Source: Aneurinibacillus terranovensis DSM 18919 (GTDB lineage Bacteria; Bacillota; Bacilli; Aneurinibacillales; Aneurinibacillaceae). Taken from it: a stretch of DNA of 64,000 bases. The position numbers and the translations under genes were made by a program. This document shows, piece by piece, positions 52,028 through 59,779 of this stretch. Positions within the stretch are counted from its first letter, which is position 1, and the number at the start of each line of letters is the position of its first letter. Location of the stretch: contig NZ_KE387172.1 of NCBI RefSeq assembly GCF_000430625.1, positions 145,882-209,881 on the forward strand. The letters run 5' to 3'. Below the pieces are notes generated by a model. That model had not been told where the DNA came from. It was given only the letters and a program-made list of their open reading frames with translations, and did no database searches.

Positions 52028-52831
52028 TTGAAAAAGTTGCTGGTAATAGGTTTAACAGCTGCAACCCTTTTGACTCCGCAACTTGCTTTTGCTGATGGAC
52101 AAGCTAATCAACCTGTACAAACTGAAAAAGCAGAAGTTCCCAGCCTCAAAGTTTTGGATCAAAAGAATCAAAAGGTACTTTTCAAGGAAGATCAAATTAC
52201 CGATGTTGACAAAATTCTTAAAAAGGCAAGGAAATTAACTGACGACGAAATTAAAAAAGAGGGATTAGAAGTAATTTCCACCAATAAAGATGAAAAGTTG
52301 AAAGTTGATGCCTATCGTTATGACCAAAAGCTGCAGGAGGTGGAAAATTCTGATGGTTCACGTGTATCTTTGTATGCGTCAAATACAATTACCGGAATTT
52401 ATACTACAGACACAAGGGATAGAACAGACAACACAGCATCTGTAAGTGTTCATGAGGTGTATTATTATTATTATTACACCGAAGCAGGATCTGCGTATGT
52501 TAAAGGCCATGCGTTTTACGCTAATTTTTCAAAGCTCGATTCACAGGTATCAGGATTCACAAACTTAACTTTACACATGCAAGAAGGCGGAAATGTGTAT
52601 GGTGGCGGTAGAATTGCTCCTGATAAAGTCATAGACAATCCTATTGTTGGTCCTACCTTTGGGGTAGTTTATAAAATTTTCGAGCCTGATACACAGCCTT
52701 TCCATTATATCAACATTACTGACAATTTGAGTGCTACGTCAGGTTGGTTTAAAGCAACGTTAAAACGCGGAACTGGCACCTGGATATTTACAGATGGTAT
52801 CTTACAGGGGAATGGGGCCTTTGGGCCGTAA
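52028..52831 (+). CDS. Secreted protein of unknown function
   Basis: A 267-residue exported protein that I do not recognise. A clear signal peptide (MKKLLVIGLTAATLLTPQLAFA, cleavage near 22) is followed by a Lys-rich helical region (about 35-95) and a beta-rich C-terminal domain with an unusual tyrosine run (VYYYYYYTEAG near 148) and GGNVYGGGRIAPDKVIDNP. No cysteine in the mature part. The TTG start at 52028 is supported by AAGGAGAG and by the signal peptide. The gene is more AT-rich than its surroundings, as is the next one, suggesting recent transfer. A terminator follows. Confidence 0.8.
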   Translation: MKKLLVIGLTAATLLTPQLAFADGQANQPVQTEKAEVPSLKVLDQKNQKVLFKEDQITDVDKILKKARKLTDDEIKKEGLEVISTNKDEKLKVDAYRYDQKLQEVENSDGSRVSLYASNTITGIYTTDTRDRTDNTASVSVHEVYYYYYYTEAGSAYVKGHAFYANFSKLDSQVSGFTNLTLHMQEGGNVYGGGRIAPDKVIDNPIVGPTFGVVYKIFEPDTQPFHYINITDNLSATSGWFKATLKRGTGTWIFTDGILQGNGAFGP

Positions 52832-52844
52832 AATCGAAAGTTAG

Positions 52845-52892
52845 AGGCTATTCCGTAGCTTTATCATGGAATAGCCTTTATCAATTTTTAAT
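52845..52892 (+). terminator. Terminator of the secreted protein gene
   Basis: A 10-bp perfect stem (AGGCTATTCC at 52845-52854 with GGAATAGCCT at 52868-52877), followed by TTATCAATTTTT. Confidence 0.7.
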
Positions 52893-52965
52893 TGTGTGAA
52901 TATAATTCCACATATAGAATATAAAGCTTTAGTAGAGAAACATTATCTTCGGTAAGGAGGACATG

Positions 52966-53406
52966 ATGAAGTTATTTCAGCGTTTATTTATAGGCTTTGT
53001 AATATCAAGCTTGGTAGCTGCTTGTTCCATCCCCCAACAGAAAAATGCCGATCGTCCACAACCGATGGAGAAGAGTGCAACCTTTGAAGGGCACAGCCCT
53101 AACTGGGGAGCCGTAATGGAAATAAAACCCCTGAATACGGTGGGAAAAAAGCCGATGCAGAAGCTAACTATTATATATAAAGGGGATGTTAAGGATCACG
53201 TAGATTTTAAGTATATGCTTAAAGATAAGAAAGATTTATTCAGGTTATCGGGAAATGTTATAGTTGGTCAAAATAAAACAATGAGTGTTAGTACTGGTGC
53301 ATACGAAACAGAAATTGAAAGTTTACAGGACGATCCGTGTGAGCTGACCATAACATGGAATGGTAAAACAGAAAACATTGAGCTGCCGGTAAAAAATCAG
53401 CAATAA
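52966..53406 (+). CDS. Small lipoprotein of unknown function
   Basis: A 146-residue lipoprotein: basic start, hydrophobic core and lipobox LVAAC near 16-20. The mature part looks like an immunoglobulin-type beta sandwich, with SPNWGAVMEIKPLN near 45 and CELTITWNGKTENIEL at the end. No known family could be assigned. TAAGGAGG precedes two ATGs at 52963 and 52966; the second has the better spacing. It follows an AT-rich secreted gene and shares its base composition. Confidence 0.75.
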   Translation: MKLFQRLFIGFVISSLVAACSIPQQKNADRPQPMEKSATFEGHSPNWGAVMEIKPLNTVGKKPMQKLTIIYKGDVKDHVDFKYMLKDKKDLFRLSGNVIVGQNKTMSVSTGAYETEIESLQDDPCELTITWNGKTENIELPVKNQQ

Positions 53407-53419
53407 ATGCATGATAAAA

Positions 53420-53480
53420 CACAAAACTTCCCCGCCGCCACCGATGCAGATTGTGAGCAAAAGAAAAAGGCGGGGGAGGA
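53420..53480 (-). terminator. Terminator of the thioesterase gene
   Basis: Read on the minus strand, CCCCCGCC pairs with GGCGGGG across a long loop and is followed by AAGTTTTGTGTTTT. It lies between convergent genes. Confidence 0.5.
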
Positions 53481-53537
53481 GTGTATTTACGTTGATACCC
53501 GGCTGAAGGGATGCCGGGCATCCGAATGTTATCGTTT

Positions 53538-53945
53538 CTATTTTCCACCGGCTGCAAACCATTTTGCCAGTTCCGGCGGCACAGAACGGCTTGTCCGGGT
53601 TTTGCTGTCCATTGTCACACTCGTCACCGTTGCATCGGCGACGAGTTGGCCATCCTGGTTGAATATTTCCTGCTTAAGCACATAGCTGGTTCGTCCGAGC
53701 CGTTCGGGACTGGTTTTAATCGTCAATCGGTCATTTTGCCGGCATTCTTTGCGGTAGTTAATGTTAATGTTGACCGTCACCGTTTGAATCCCCATCTCTA
53801 AAAATGAATCATACGGCAAGTTGGCCTGCTCATACCATTCTTCCCGGCCCCATTCTAAATACTCCAGGTATTTGGCATTGTTTACGTGCCCGTTTACGTC
53901 GATCTCTGTCGACCGGACGACAATTTCTAAAGATACTTCCATCAT
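53538..53945 (-). CDS. Hotdog-fold acyl-CoA thioesterase
   Basis: A 135-residue 4HBT-type thioesterase. The opening VRSTEIDVNGHVNNAKYLEYLEWGREEWYEQ (about 10-40) is the family signature, with the conserved Asp/His/Asn positions of 4-hydroxybenzoyl-CoA-type enzymes. It hydrolyses acyl-CoA esters in the cytoplasm; substrate unknown. AAGGAGG lies before ATGATG at 53945 on the minus strand. It is monocistronic. Confidence 0.9.
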   Translation of the reverse strand: MMEVSLEIVVRSTEIDVNGHVNNAKYLEYLEWGREEWYEQANLPYDSFLEMGIQTVTVNININYRKECRQNDRLTIKTSPERLGRTSYVLKQEIFNQDGQLVADATVTSVTMDSKTRTSRSVPPELAKWFAAGGK

Positions 53946-54335
53946 GATTCCTCCTTACACTATGTATAAACATCAAAAAATAGTAGACCGCAAACGATAG
54001 ATAATTTTCCGGCGGTTTTCTCCTTAATATTACATGCTCATTTCGCAAGTTACCAGCCTATCTGCCAATTAGGAGTTAGGACATAAATTGATCATATTAT
54101 GATAAAAGAAATTTCTTACCTTTCACATAGAACTGTTACATTTGTCATGTAAAGTAAAGACATAAGGAGGTGACTAACAGAGAGAGCGGTAATTGTATAA
54201 GCAAACGTGAAATGACATCAACTGAAAAATAAAACGAGCAAACGCCTGACACCCCACATTCCTATTACCGTTTCTTGTTTCGTATAAAAAATTTAACAAC
54301 ACTAAAACAAAATAAGCTTCACGCTTCTTCTTCCT
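53946..54335. other. Intergenic region before the second two-component system, possible small RNA
   Basis: No protein gene found. It contains a palindrome TTACAT-TTGTC-ATGTAA near 54130-54147 and a very good ribosome-binding-like AAGGAGGTGA near 54164 that is not followed by a usable start codon; the GTG within it opens a 20-codon frame only. A strong terminator follows at 54336, which would end any transcript begun here. Confidence 0.4.
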
Positions 54336-54380
54336 ATAAAACAGCCGGTACCAACTATGTACTGGCTGTTTTATATTTTA
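54336..54380 (+). terminator. Strong terminator upstream of the response regulator
   Basis: A 16-bp stem (54336-54351 with 54359-54374, one G-U pair), 7-base loop, then ATTTTA. No gene precedes it on the plus strand for over 900 bases. Confidence 0.8.
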
Positions 54381-54543
54381 GGCGTCCATACAGCGAGGGG
54401 CAGCGCTCAACCGGATATCCCACTTTGCAAATTTCATTGACTAGCCAAAACGAATCATTTCAAGTGGAGTTTCCACAAACCCAAAAAAGGGTTGATGATT
54501 TATGTTACAATGAAAACGTGCGTGGACGCAGGAGGAATGAGAG

Positions 54544-55254
54544 ATGAATGGAACAAAAGTTCTTGTAGCTGATGACGATCCAAACGTGCTTGAGATTATT
54601 CGCCTTTACTTCACTCAGCAGCATATCGACTTAGTTGAGGCGCGTGATGGAAGGGAAGCCGTCATGCAGGCGGAGCACGAAAAACCGGACGTCATCATAT
54701 TAGACGTGATGATGCCCAATATGGACGGATTTGAAGCGTGCCGTGAAATTCGTAAAACACTGGATATCCCGATCATTATGCTTTCGGCAAAAGGGGAGGA
54801 GTTCGATCGGGTTCTCGGCCTTGAACTCGGCGCCGATGATTATGTAACAAAGCCGTTTAGTCCCCGCGAACTGGTGGCGCGCATTAAAGCGATTTTTCGC
54901 CGCATGCAGCCGCGGGCGTTAGAAGAGCGTGATCCGGCCCAAAATAGTTTGCAATTCGATGATCTGCTGATTGACGTACAGGGACGCCAGGTTATGGTTT
55001 TCGGTGAAAAAGTGGCGTTTAGACCGAAGGAATTCGATTTGCTCGTCTTTTTGGCGCGCTCACCCGGGAACGTGTTTACCCGGGAGCAGCTGTTGGAACA
55101 GATATGGGGCTATGATTTTTTTGGCGATATTCGCACCGTGGACGTTCACATAAAAAAAATACGCCAGCATTTGTCCCCCATGCGGTGCGAGTGCATTCAC
55201 ACCGTCTGGGGTGTCGGTTACAAATTTGAGGTGGACAACAGTTGTTCCGCATAA
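54544..55254 (+). CDS. OmpR-family response regulator (ResD-like)
   Basis: A 236-residue regulator with a receiver domain (acid pocket D10-D12, phospho-acceptor D54 in VIILDVMMPNMDG, Lys in VTKPF near 105) and a C-terminal winged helix ending TVWGVGYKFEV. Its architecture and wording are close to ResD in the same window, including the FFGDIRTVDVHIKK block, so it looks like a paralogue. AGGAGG precedes the ATG at 54544. It overlaps the histidine kinase gene by 13 bases. Confidence 0.92.
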   Translation: MNGTKVLVADDDPNVLEIIRLYFTQQHIDLVEARDGREAVMQAEHEKPDVIILDVMMPNMDGFEACREIRKTLDIPIIMLSAKGEEFDRVLGLELGADDYVTKPFSPRELVARIKAIFRRMQPRALEERDPAQNSLQFDDLLIDVQGRQVMVFGEKVAFRPKEFDLLVFLARSPGNVFTREQLLEQIWGYDFFGDIRTVDVHIKKIRQHLSPMRCECIHTVWGVGYKFEVDNSCSA

Positions 55255-56807
55255 AAGAATGGTTGGGGACAAATAAGAGTATTTTTCGTAAATTAATGTT
55301 TAGCTATATGATTACCATTTTACTCGGCCTGTCTGCTGTAGGTCTCGCCATGTCTTATTTTGCGAAAAATTATATTTACGATGGAACGAAGGAAGAGCTC
55401 CTGCGCAAGGCGAAAAAGGTAAACCTGGCTATTCAAAGCTATAGGGTGGACGATGCGCGTGCCACATCGATGCTTGCTTTTCTTGACCAAACGTTCGATA
55501 CCCGCATCTGGGTGTTTGACCGAAACGGGAAGATCATTTCAACTTCGACCAAGGACGAGGTGTTTATCGGCAAATCTGTCGCCCACTCGATCCTTGTTCA
55601 GGTTCTTGCGGGGAAAGACGTGGTGCAGGACCTTAATTTTAAGGGTTTAAACCAGCCGATGATGTCCGTTGTTGTACCGTGGGGAGAAGGGAATAAAGTG
55701 TTTGGCGGCATTGTGCTGCATGCCCCGATTGAAGGAATTGACGAAGCGGTTAGCCATATACGCGAAACGATTTTGTGGGCGACTTTAATCGCGGTCCTGC
55801 TCACGATGGCGATGGTGTCGTATCTATCATGGTCGATTTCCCGGCCCCTGAAACGCATTGACAGGGTGGCATTGGAAATCGAGAAAGGCAACTATGACCA
55901 GCGTGTGCAGGTTACCTCACAGGATGAAATTGGCGACCTGGCCCGTTCGATTAACCGGATGGCGTCGAGACTCCAGGAGGTGGAAGCGGAACGCGCGGAC
56001 TATGACCAGACGCGCAAAGATTTCCTGGCCAATGTTTCCCACGAACTGCGTACGCCGCTGACAGCCATGCAGGGGTTTCTGGAAGCGCTGCAGGACGGGC
56101 TTGTCGCAGAAGAGGAAGCGAAGCAGAAATACTATCAGGTTATGTATAAAGAAACGCTTCATATGAGCCGGTTGGTGAATGATTTAATGGACCTTGTGCG
56201 GCTTGAAAAGCACGAGGTCGGCCTCGTGAAACGGCCGATCGACATGGAATCGATCCTTCAGCGCCTTGCTTTTACCTTTTCCGAGGAAGCGGCAAAACGC
56301 AGCCTTGCATTATCACTCGACATTGATAACCCGCTGCCTCCTGTTTTTGGCGACCCTGACCGTGTGGACCAGATTTTTATTAATCTGATTAACAACGCAT
56401 TGAAATTTACCGAAAAAGGAATGGTGCTGCTTCGGGCACGGGCGAAAGACGGGGGAGTTGAGATCGTCGTACAGGATTCGGGTATTGGTATCAATCCGCA
56501 CGACCTCCATCATATCTGGGACCGGTTCTTTAAGGTGGACCGCGTTCGTTCAAGGCGTGAGCAGGGAACAGGACTTGGCCTTGCCATTGTAAAACAACTT
56601 GTCGAGCTTCATAACGGCACGATTCGCGTAGAGAGTGAAGTGGATAAAGGAACCACGTTTATTGTCTGGCTACCGAAAGATAAGACAATCAGCCGTAACG
56701 CGATTGAGGAAGAGAAAAAAATCAAAAACAAGATGTTAAGCAAAGGAAACAAAGACCGTAAAGAAGCCGGTAAAAACAAAGGCAGCAAGCATACGGGCAA
56801 AGAATAA
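55242..56807 (+). CDS. Membrane sensor histidine kinase
   Basis: A 521-residue kinase. TM1 is near 17-40, an extracellular sensor about 41-168, TM2 near 172-194, HAMP near 195-248, then HisKA with the phospho-accepting His in SHELRTPLTA (about H267) and HATPase with NLINNALKFTE, DSGIGI and REQGTGLGLAIV. It lacks the PAS domain of ResE. The last 40 residues are almost all Lys, Asn, Gly and Glu, an unusual charged tail. The TTG at 55242 follows GAGGTGG and overlaps the regulator gene, so the pair is co-translated. Signal unknown. Confidence 0.92.
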   Translation: MFRIKEWLGTNKSIFRKLMFSYMITILLGLSAVGLAMSYFAKNYIYDGTKEELLRKAKKVNLAIQSYRVDDARATSMLAFLDQTFDTRIWVFDRNGKIISTSTKDEVFIGKSVAHSILVQVLAGKDVVQDLNFKGLNQPMMSVVVPWGEGNKVFGGIVLHAPIEGIDEAVSHIRETILWATLIAVLLTMAMVSYLSWSISRPLKRIDRVALEIEKGNYDQRVQVTSQDEIGDLARSINRMASRLQEVEAERADYDQTRKDFLANVSHELRTPLTAMQGFLEALQDGLVAEEEAKQKYYQVMYKETLHMSRLVNDLMDLVRLEKHEVGLVKRPIDMESILQRLAFTFSEEAAKRSLALSLDIDNPLPPVFGDPDRVDQIFINLINNALKFTEKGMVLLRARAKDGGVEIVVQDSGIGINPHDLHHIWDRFFKVDRVRSRREQGTGLGLAIVKQLVELHNGTIRVESEVDKGTTFIVWLPKDKTISRNAIEEEKKIKNKMLSKGNKDRKEAGKNKGSKHTGKE

Positions 56808-56820
56808 ATAATGAAAGGCA

Positions 56821-56863
56821 AAATCCCCTGTAGTCGAATAAGACAACTACAGGGGATTTTTCT
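56821..56863 (+). terminator. Terminator of the two-component operon
   Basis: A 13-bp stem (AATCCCCTGTAGT with ACTACAGGGGATT) and TTTTC tail. Confidence 0.85.
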
Positions 56864-56919
56864 CATCACTATAGGGTATTTTGGCGTGGAACAATCGTAA
56901 AAACGTGTAATCAGACCTT

Positions 56920-57555
56920 TTATTTTTCTTCGATCGTAATCGTTTTGATAAATACTTTTTCTTTAGGATAACTGAATTCACCCATTGGATTTTGCGCCAC
57001 AGGTGTGTTTGAAATTTTATCAACCGTATCCATGCCGTCGGTAACTTTACCGAAAATCGTATAATTCGGCGTACTGTTTAACCCTTCCGAAGCAGGCCCA
57101 TTACATATAAAAAACTGGCTGCCATTCGTATTGGGGCCGGCGTTAGCCATCGCTACAATGCCTTTTTCGTACTTATGTTTGGAAGACAGCTCGTCCGCAA
57201 ATTGATACCCCGGTCCTCCTTCTCCCGTTCCTTTCGGATCGCCTGTTTGGATCATAAAGTTCTTAATAATCCGGTGGAAAATTACATTGTCATAAAAATG
57301 CCGGCGCGAGAGGAAGACAAAGTTGTTGACCGTTTTCGGTGCATCCTTGGCAAATAGCTCAATGGTGATGTTCCCTTTATTTGTTTGCATATGGGCAATG
57401 TATGTTTTGTTAGGTTTAATTTGCATGGCGGGGGGCTGGGACCACTGCTTTGCGGACGGCTTCGGTGCCTGGGTCTGAGCTTTTCCGGTCGAGCAGGCGC
57501 TTGCCACAAAAACCAGGAGAAGAGCTAGAATCAGAAGCGGTATTCTTTGTTTCAT
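56920..57555 (-). CDS. Extracytoplasmic peptidyl-prolyl isomerase (cyclophilin lipoprotein)
   Basis: A 211-residue lipoprotein with signal peptide and lipobox ASAC (C21), a short Pro/Lys/Gln linker, and a cyclophilin domain (about 55-208). The blocks VIFHRIIKNFMIQTGDPKGTGEGGPG, MANAGPNTNGSQFFI and TIFGKVTDGMDTVD show an intact active site. It would help fold exported proteins at the membrane surface. It is distinct from the cytoplasmic PpiB in this window. A short gap separates it from the SDR gene upstream on the same strand. Confidence 0.93.
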   Translation of the reverse strand: MKQRIPLLILALLLVFVASACSTGKAQTQAPKPSAKQWSQPPAMQIKPNKTYIAHMQTNKGNITIELFAKDAPKTVNNFVFLSRRHFYDNVIFHRIIKNFMIQTGDPKGTGEGGPGYQFADELSSKHKYEKGIVAMANAGPNTNGSQFFICNGPASEGLNSTPNYTIFGKVTDGMDTVDKISNTPVAQNPMGEFSYPKEKVFIKTITIEEK

Positions 57556-57580
57556 TTTCCGTTTTCCTTTCGTTTACGAA

Positions 57581-58297
57581 TTATTTTGGCTGCGGCACAA
57601 CTGGCCGCATGATCACTTGATTCAGTATAACATGTTTCGGAGCGGCGGCCATCTGATAGGCCATGTACGCGACATCTTCCGGTTCGAGCGAATAGTCTTT
57701 CGGTTCTGTGCCCCCGAAGTGAGTCTGAACCGACCCCGGGCAGATGACCGACACCTTAATATTGTGAGGTTTTAACTCCTGCATGAGGATATCATTAAAG
57801 GCCATGAGTCCGAATTTACTGGCGCAGTATCCGGCGCCGCCAGGGAATGTCACTGTGCCCGCTACACTTGAAATATTAATAATATGGCCGGCTTTCCGGG
57901 CAATCAAGTGCGGTACTACATATTTCGTACACAGGAAGGCTCCTTTTAAATTCACATTCATCATTTCGTCCCACTGGTGCTCTTCCAGTTCGTGGACGGG
58001 TGCAAAAAATCCAAGACCTGCATTGTTGATGAGGATGTCAATTTTGCCGTGTTCCTCCCGAATGCGCTCCACAAGCGCTTCCACTTCTTGTCCCTGTGTA
58101 ATATCGCATGGGGCGGGGACGATGGTGCCTTCACCGTTTTCAGCGGACATTGCCAGCGCTTTGAGCAATCCTTCACTGCGGGCAACCGCATAAACGGTGG
58201 CTCCTTTTTCCGCAAACAACAAACTCATTGCATGGCCGACTCCTTTGCTTGCACCGGTTATCATTACAACTTTGTTATGTAGGGACTGAAACTGCAA
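57581..58297 (-). CDS. Short-chain dehydrogenase/reductase
   Basis: A 238-residue classical SDR. The cofactor motif TGASKGVGHA is at about 14-23, NNAG near 91-94, the catalytic Ser in INISSVAG near 143 and YCASK near 157-161. A hydroxyl or keto group of an unknown substrate is oxidised or reduced with NAD(P). The TTG at 58297 follows AAGGAGGAAGGAACG. Only 25 bases lie between its stop and the cyclophilin gene, so they may be co-transcribed. Confidence 0.91.
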   Translation of the reverse strand: MQFQSLHNKVVMITGASKGVGHAMSLLFAEKGATVYAVARSEGLLKALAMSAENGEGTIVPAPCDITQGQEVEALVERIREEHGKIDILINNAGLGFFAPVHELEEHQWDEMMNVNLKGAFLCTKYVVPHLIARKAGHIINISSVAGTVTFPGGAGYCASKFGLMAFNDILMQELKPHNIKVSVICPGSVQTHFGGTEPKDYSLEPEDVAYMAYQMAAAPKHVILNQVIMRPVVPQPK

Positions 58298-58348
58298 CGT
58301 TCCTTCCTCCTTCTAAAAGGTGTGTAATTAGATCCCGGGATCAGCCGG

Positions 58349-58459
58349 GGTTCCTTATGCATATAGGAAAGTATAACTTTCCTACATGCATAAGTGCAAC
58401 TAAGGCTATCGCCAGCGCCTGTGGCTTGGCGCTAGCCAAGTTTTCTTTATTGTACCACA
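58349..58459. repeat. Composite palindromic repeat, includes family B copy 2
   Basis: Three stems follow each other: CTTATGCAT/ATGCATAAG around AGGAAAGT/ACTTTCCT; GTGCAACT with AGTTGCAC; and an inner GGCTA-CGCCA/TGGCG-TAGCC fold. The inner part (58410-58443) is the family B repeat also present at 34748. No coding capacity; MITE- or REP-like. Confidence 0.6.
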
Positions 58460-58559
58460 GTTGCACCTTAGAAAATCTTAAGAAAAAACGCGATAATTCC
58501 ATGAGAAATATGATAAAATGTTCGTATTATATTGTTTATGAGGAGTTGGCGAGCTACGC

Positions 58560-59690
58560 ATGATTCGAATGATATTGTTTGATGTAGATGGTGTATTACT
58601 TAGTGAGGAGCGGTATTTCGACGCTTCCGCGCTTACCGTATGGGAAATGCTCCACAGCCCGAATTACCTCGGCCTTGCCCCTGATTTTTTTCAACCGGCT
58701 CCCGAAGAAGAGACGATTCGCCGGATTCGCAAGGAAGTATTTGACCAGGATAAATTTTTGGATTTTGTAAAAACAAGAGGGATTAACGCGAATTGGGACA
58801 TGGTCTATCTCTCCTTCTCCTACCAGCTTGTCCGTTTGCTGGCTGTACTGCGGGATAATTATCCCGACCAGGTGAAGGCTATCCTGCAGAACCAAATCGA
58901 CCGCGATGTGCTGCTGCGGATTCAAACGCTTGCCGTTAACGTGGCGTTTGAAGTGGATTATGCTTCATTTGTCGAAGATTTTAAAAAGAGCACAGCGGAC
59001 AAGCAGGCTCTTCTGCAGTACCTTAACGATATAGTGGAGCAGAAAACGGGAATACATACCGATATTTTTGCCCGGACAAGTACGCTGTGGGATTTATGCC
59101 AGGAAACGTTCCAGGAATGGTATCTTGGTGATGCCCTGATCGAAAAATCAATCGGACGCCCGGCGCTGCAAAAAGGAAAAAAAGGGTTCTTAAACGATGA
59201 GATCCCGATTGTTGAGCCGGAAAAAATGGCGAAGGTGCTTGCGGAATTGAAAAGCAGGGGCTATGTGCTCGGGATCGGGACGGGACGCCCGGAGATTGAG
59301 ACGCGTGAACCGCTCAAAGCCCTTGGCCTTCTGCAGTATTTTGAAGAAAATCGTATTGTAACCGCAAGCGATGTGCTTGAAGCGGAGAAAAAATATCCTG
59401 ATCGTGCCCCGCTGGCCAAGCCGCAGCCGTATTGCTATATTCAGGGTTTGCTCGGCAAAGATGCGGAGGTGAAGGCGTGCTTTGCGCTGCCGCTGCCAAT
59501 TGAGGATGGGGAAGAGTTGCTCATTGTAGGTGACTCGGTTGCCGACTATATGGCAGCCCGCAGCATTGGCTGTAAGTTTGCCGCCACACTTACCGGGTTG
59601 ACCGGTCAGGAAGCGCGCGGTAAATTCGAGGAACTTCAGGCAGATTACATTTTAAATGATATGACCGAAGTTCTTGCCATTGTAAAATAA
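58560..59690 (+). CDS. HAD-superfamily hydrolase
   Basis: A 376-residue HAD phosphatase-like protein. Motif I is LFDVDGVLL (6-14, nucleophile D8), motif II is GIGTGRP near 238-244, Lys in PLAKPQPYC near 283, and motif IV is VGDSVADYMAA near 323-333. A large helical cap (about 25-200) lies between motif I and motif II and is longer than usual. Substrate unknown. GAGGAG lies about 15 bases before the ATG at 58560, a rather long gap. It is monocistronic, with a strong terminator. Confidence 0.85.
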   Translation: MIRMILFDVDGVLLSEERYFDASALTVWEMLHSPNYLGLAPDFFQPAPEEETIRRIRKEVFDQDKFLDFVKTRGINANWDMVYLSFSYQLVRLLAVLRDNYPDQVKAILQNQIDRDVLLRIQTLAVNVAFEVDYASFVEDFKKSTADKQALLQYLNDIVEQKTGIHTDIFARTSTLWDLCQETFQEWYLGDALIEKSIGRPALQKGKKGFLNDEIPIVEPEKMAKVLAELKSRGYVLGIGTGRPEIETREPLKALGLLQYFEENRIVTASDVLEAEKKYPDRAPLAKPQPYCYIQGLLGKDAEVKACFALPLPIEDGEELLIVGDSVADYMAARSIGCKFAATLTGLTGQEARGKFEELQADYILNDMTEVLAIVK

Positions 59691-59695
59691 GTGAG

Positions 59696-59739
59696 AAAAA
59701 CGCTCTGCCCGGATTGTTTATCCGGCAGAGCGTTTTTTA
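59696..59739. terminator. Terminator between the HAD gene and serA
   Basis: A 17-bp stem with one bulge (AAAAACGCTCTGCCCGGA with TCCGGCAGAGCGTTTTT). A and T runs on the two sides allow it to serve both convergent genes. Confidence 0.88.
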
Positions 59740-59779
59740 GCAGGTAAAAAAGTAAGAAATGTTAAATACTTTTCTATTT

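Noticed and set aside
53407..53685. 92-codon plus-strand frame after the small lipoprotein
   Set aside because: Antisense to the thioesterase gene and no ribosome binding site.
54275..54547. 90-codon frame before the response regulator
   Set aside because: It runs through a strong terminator hairpin and lacks a ribosome binding site.
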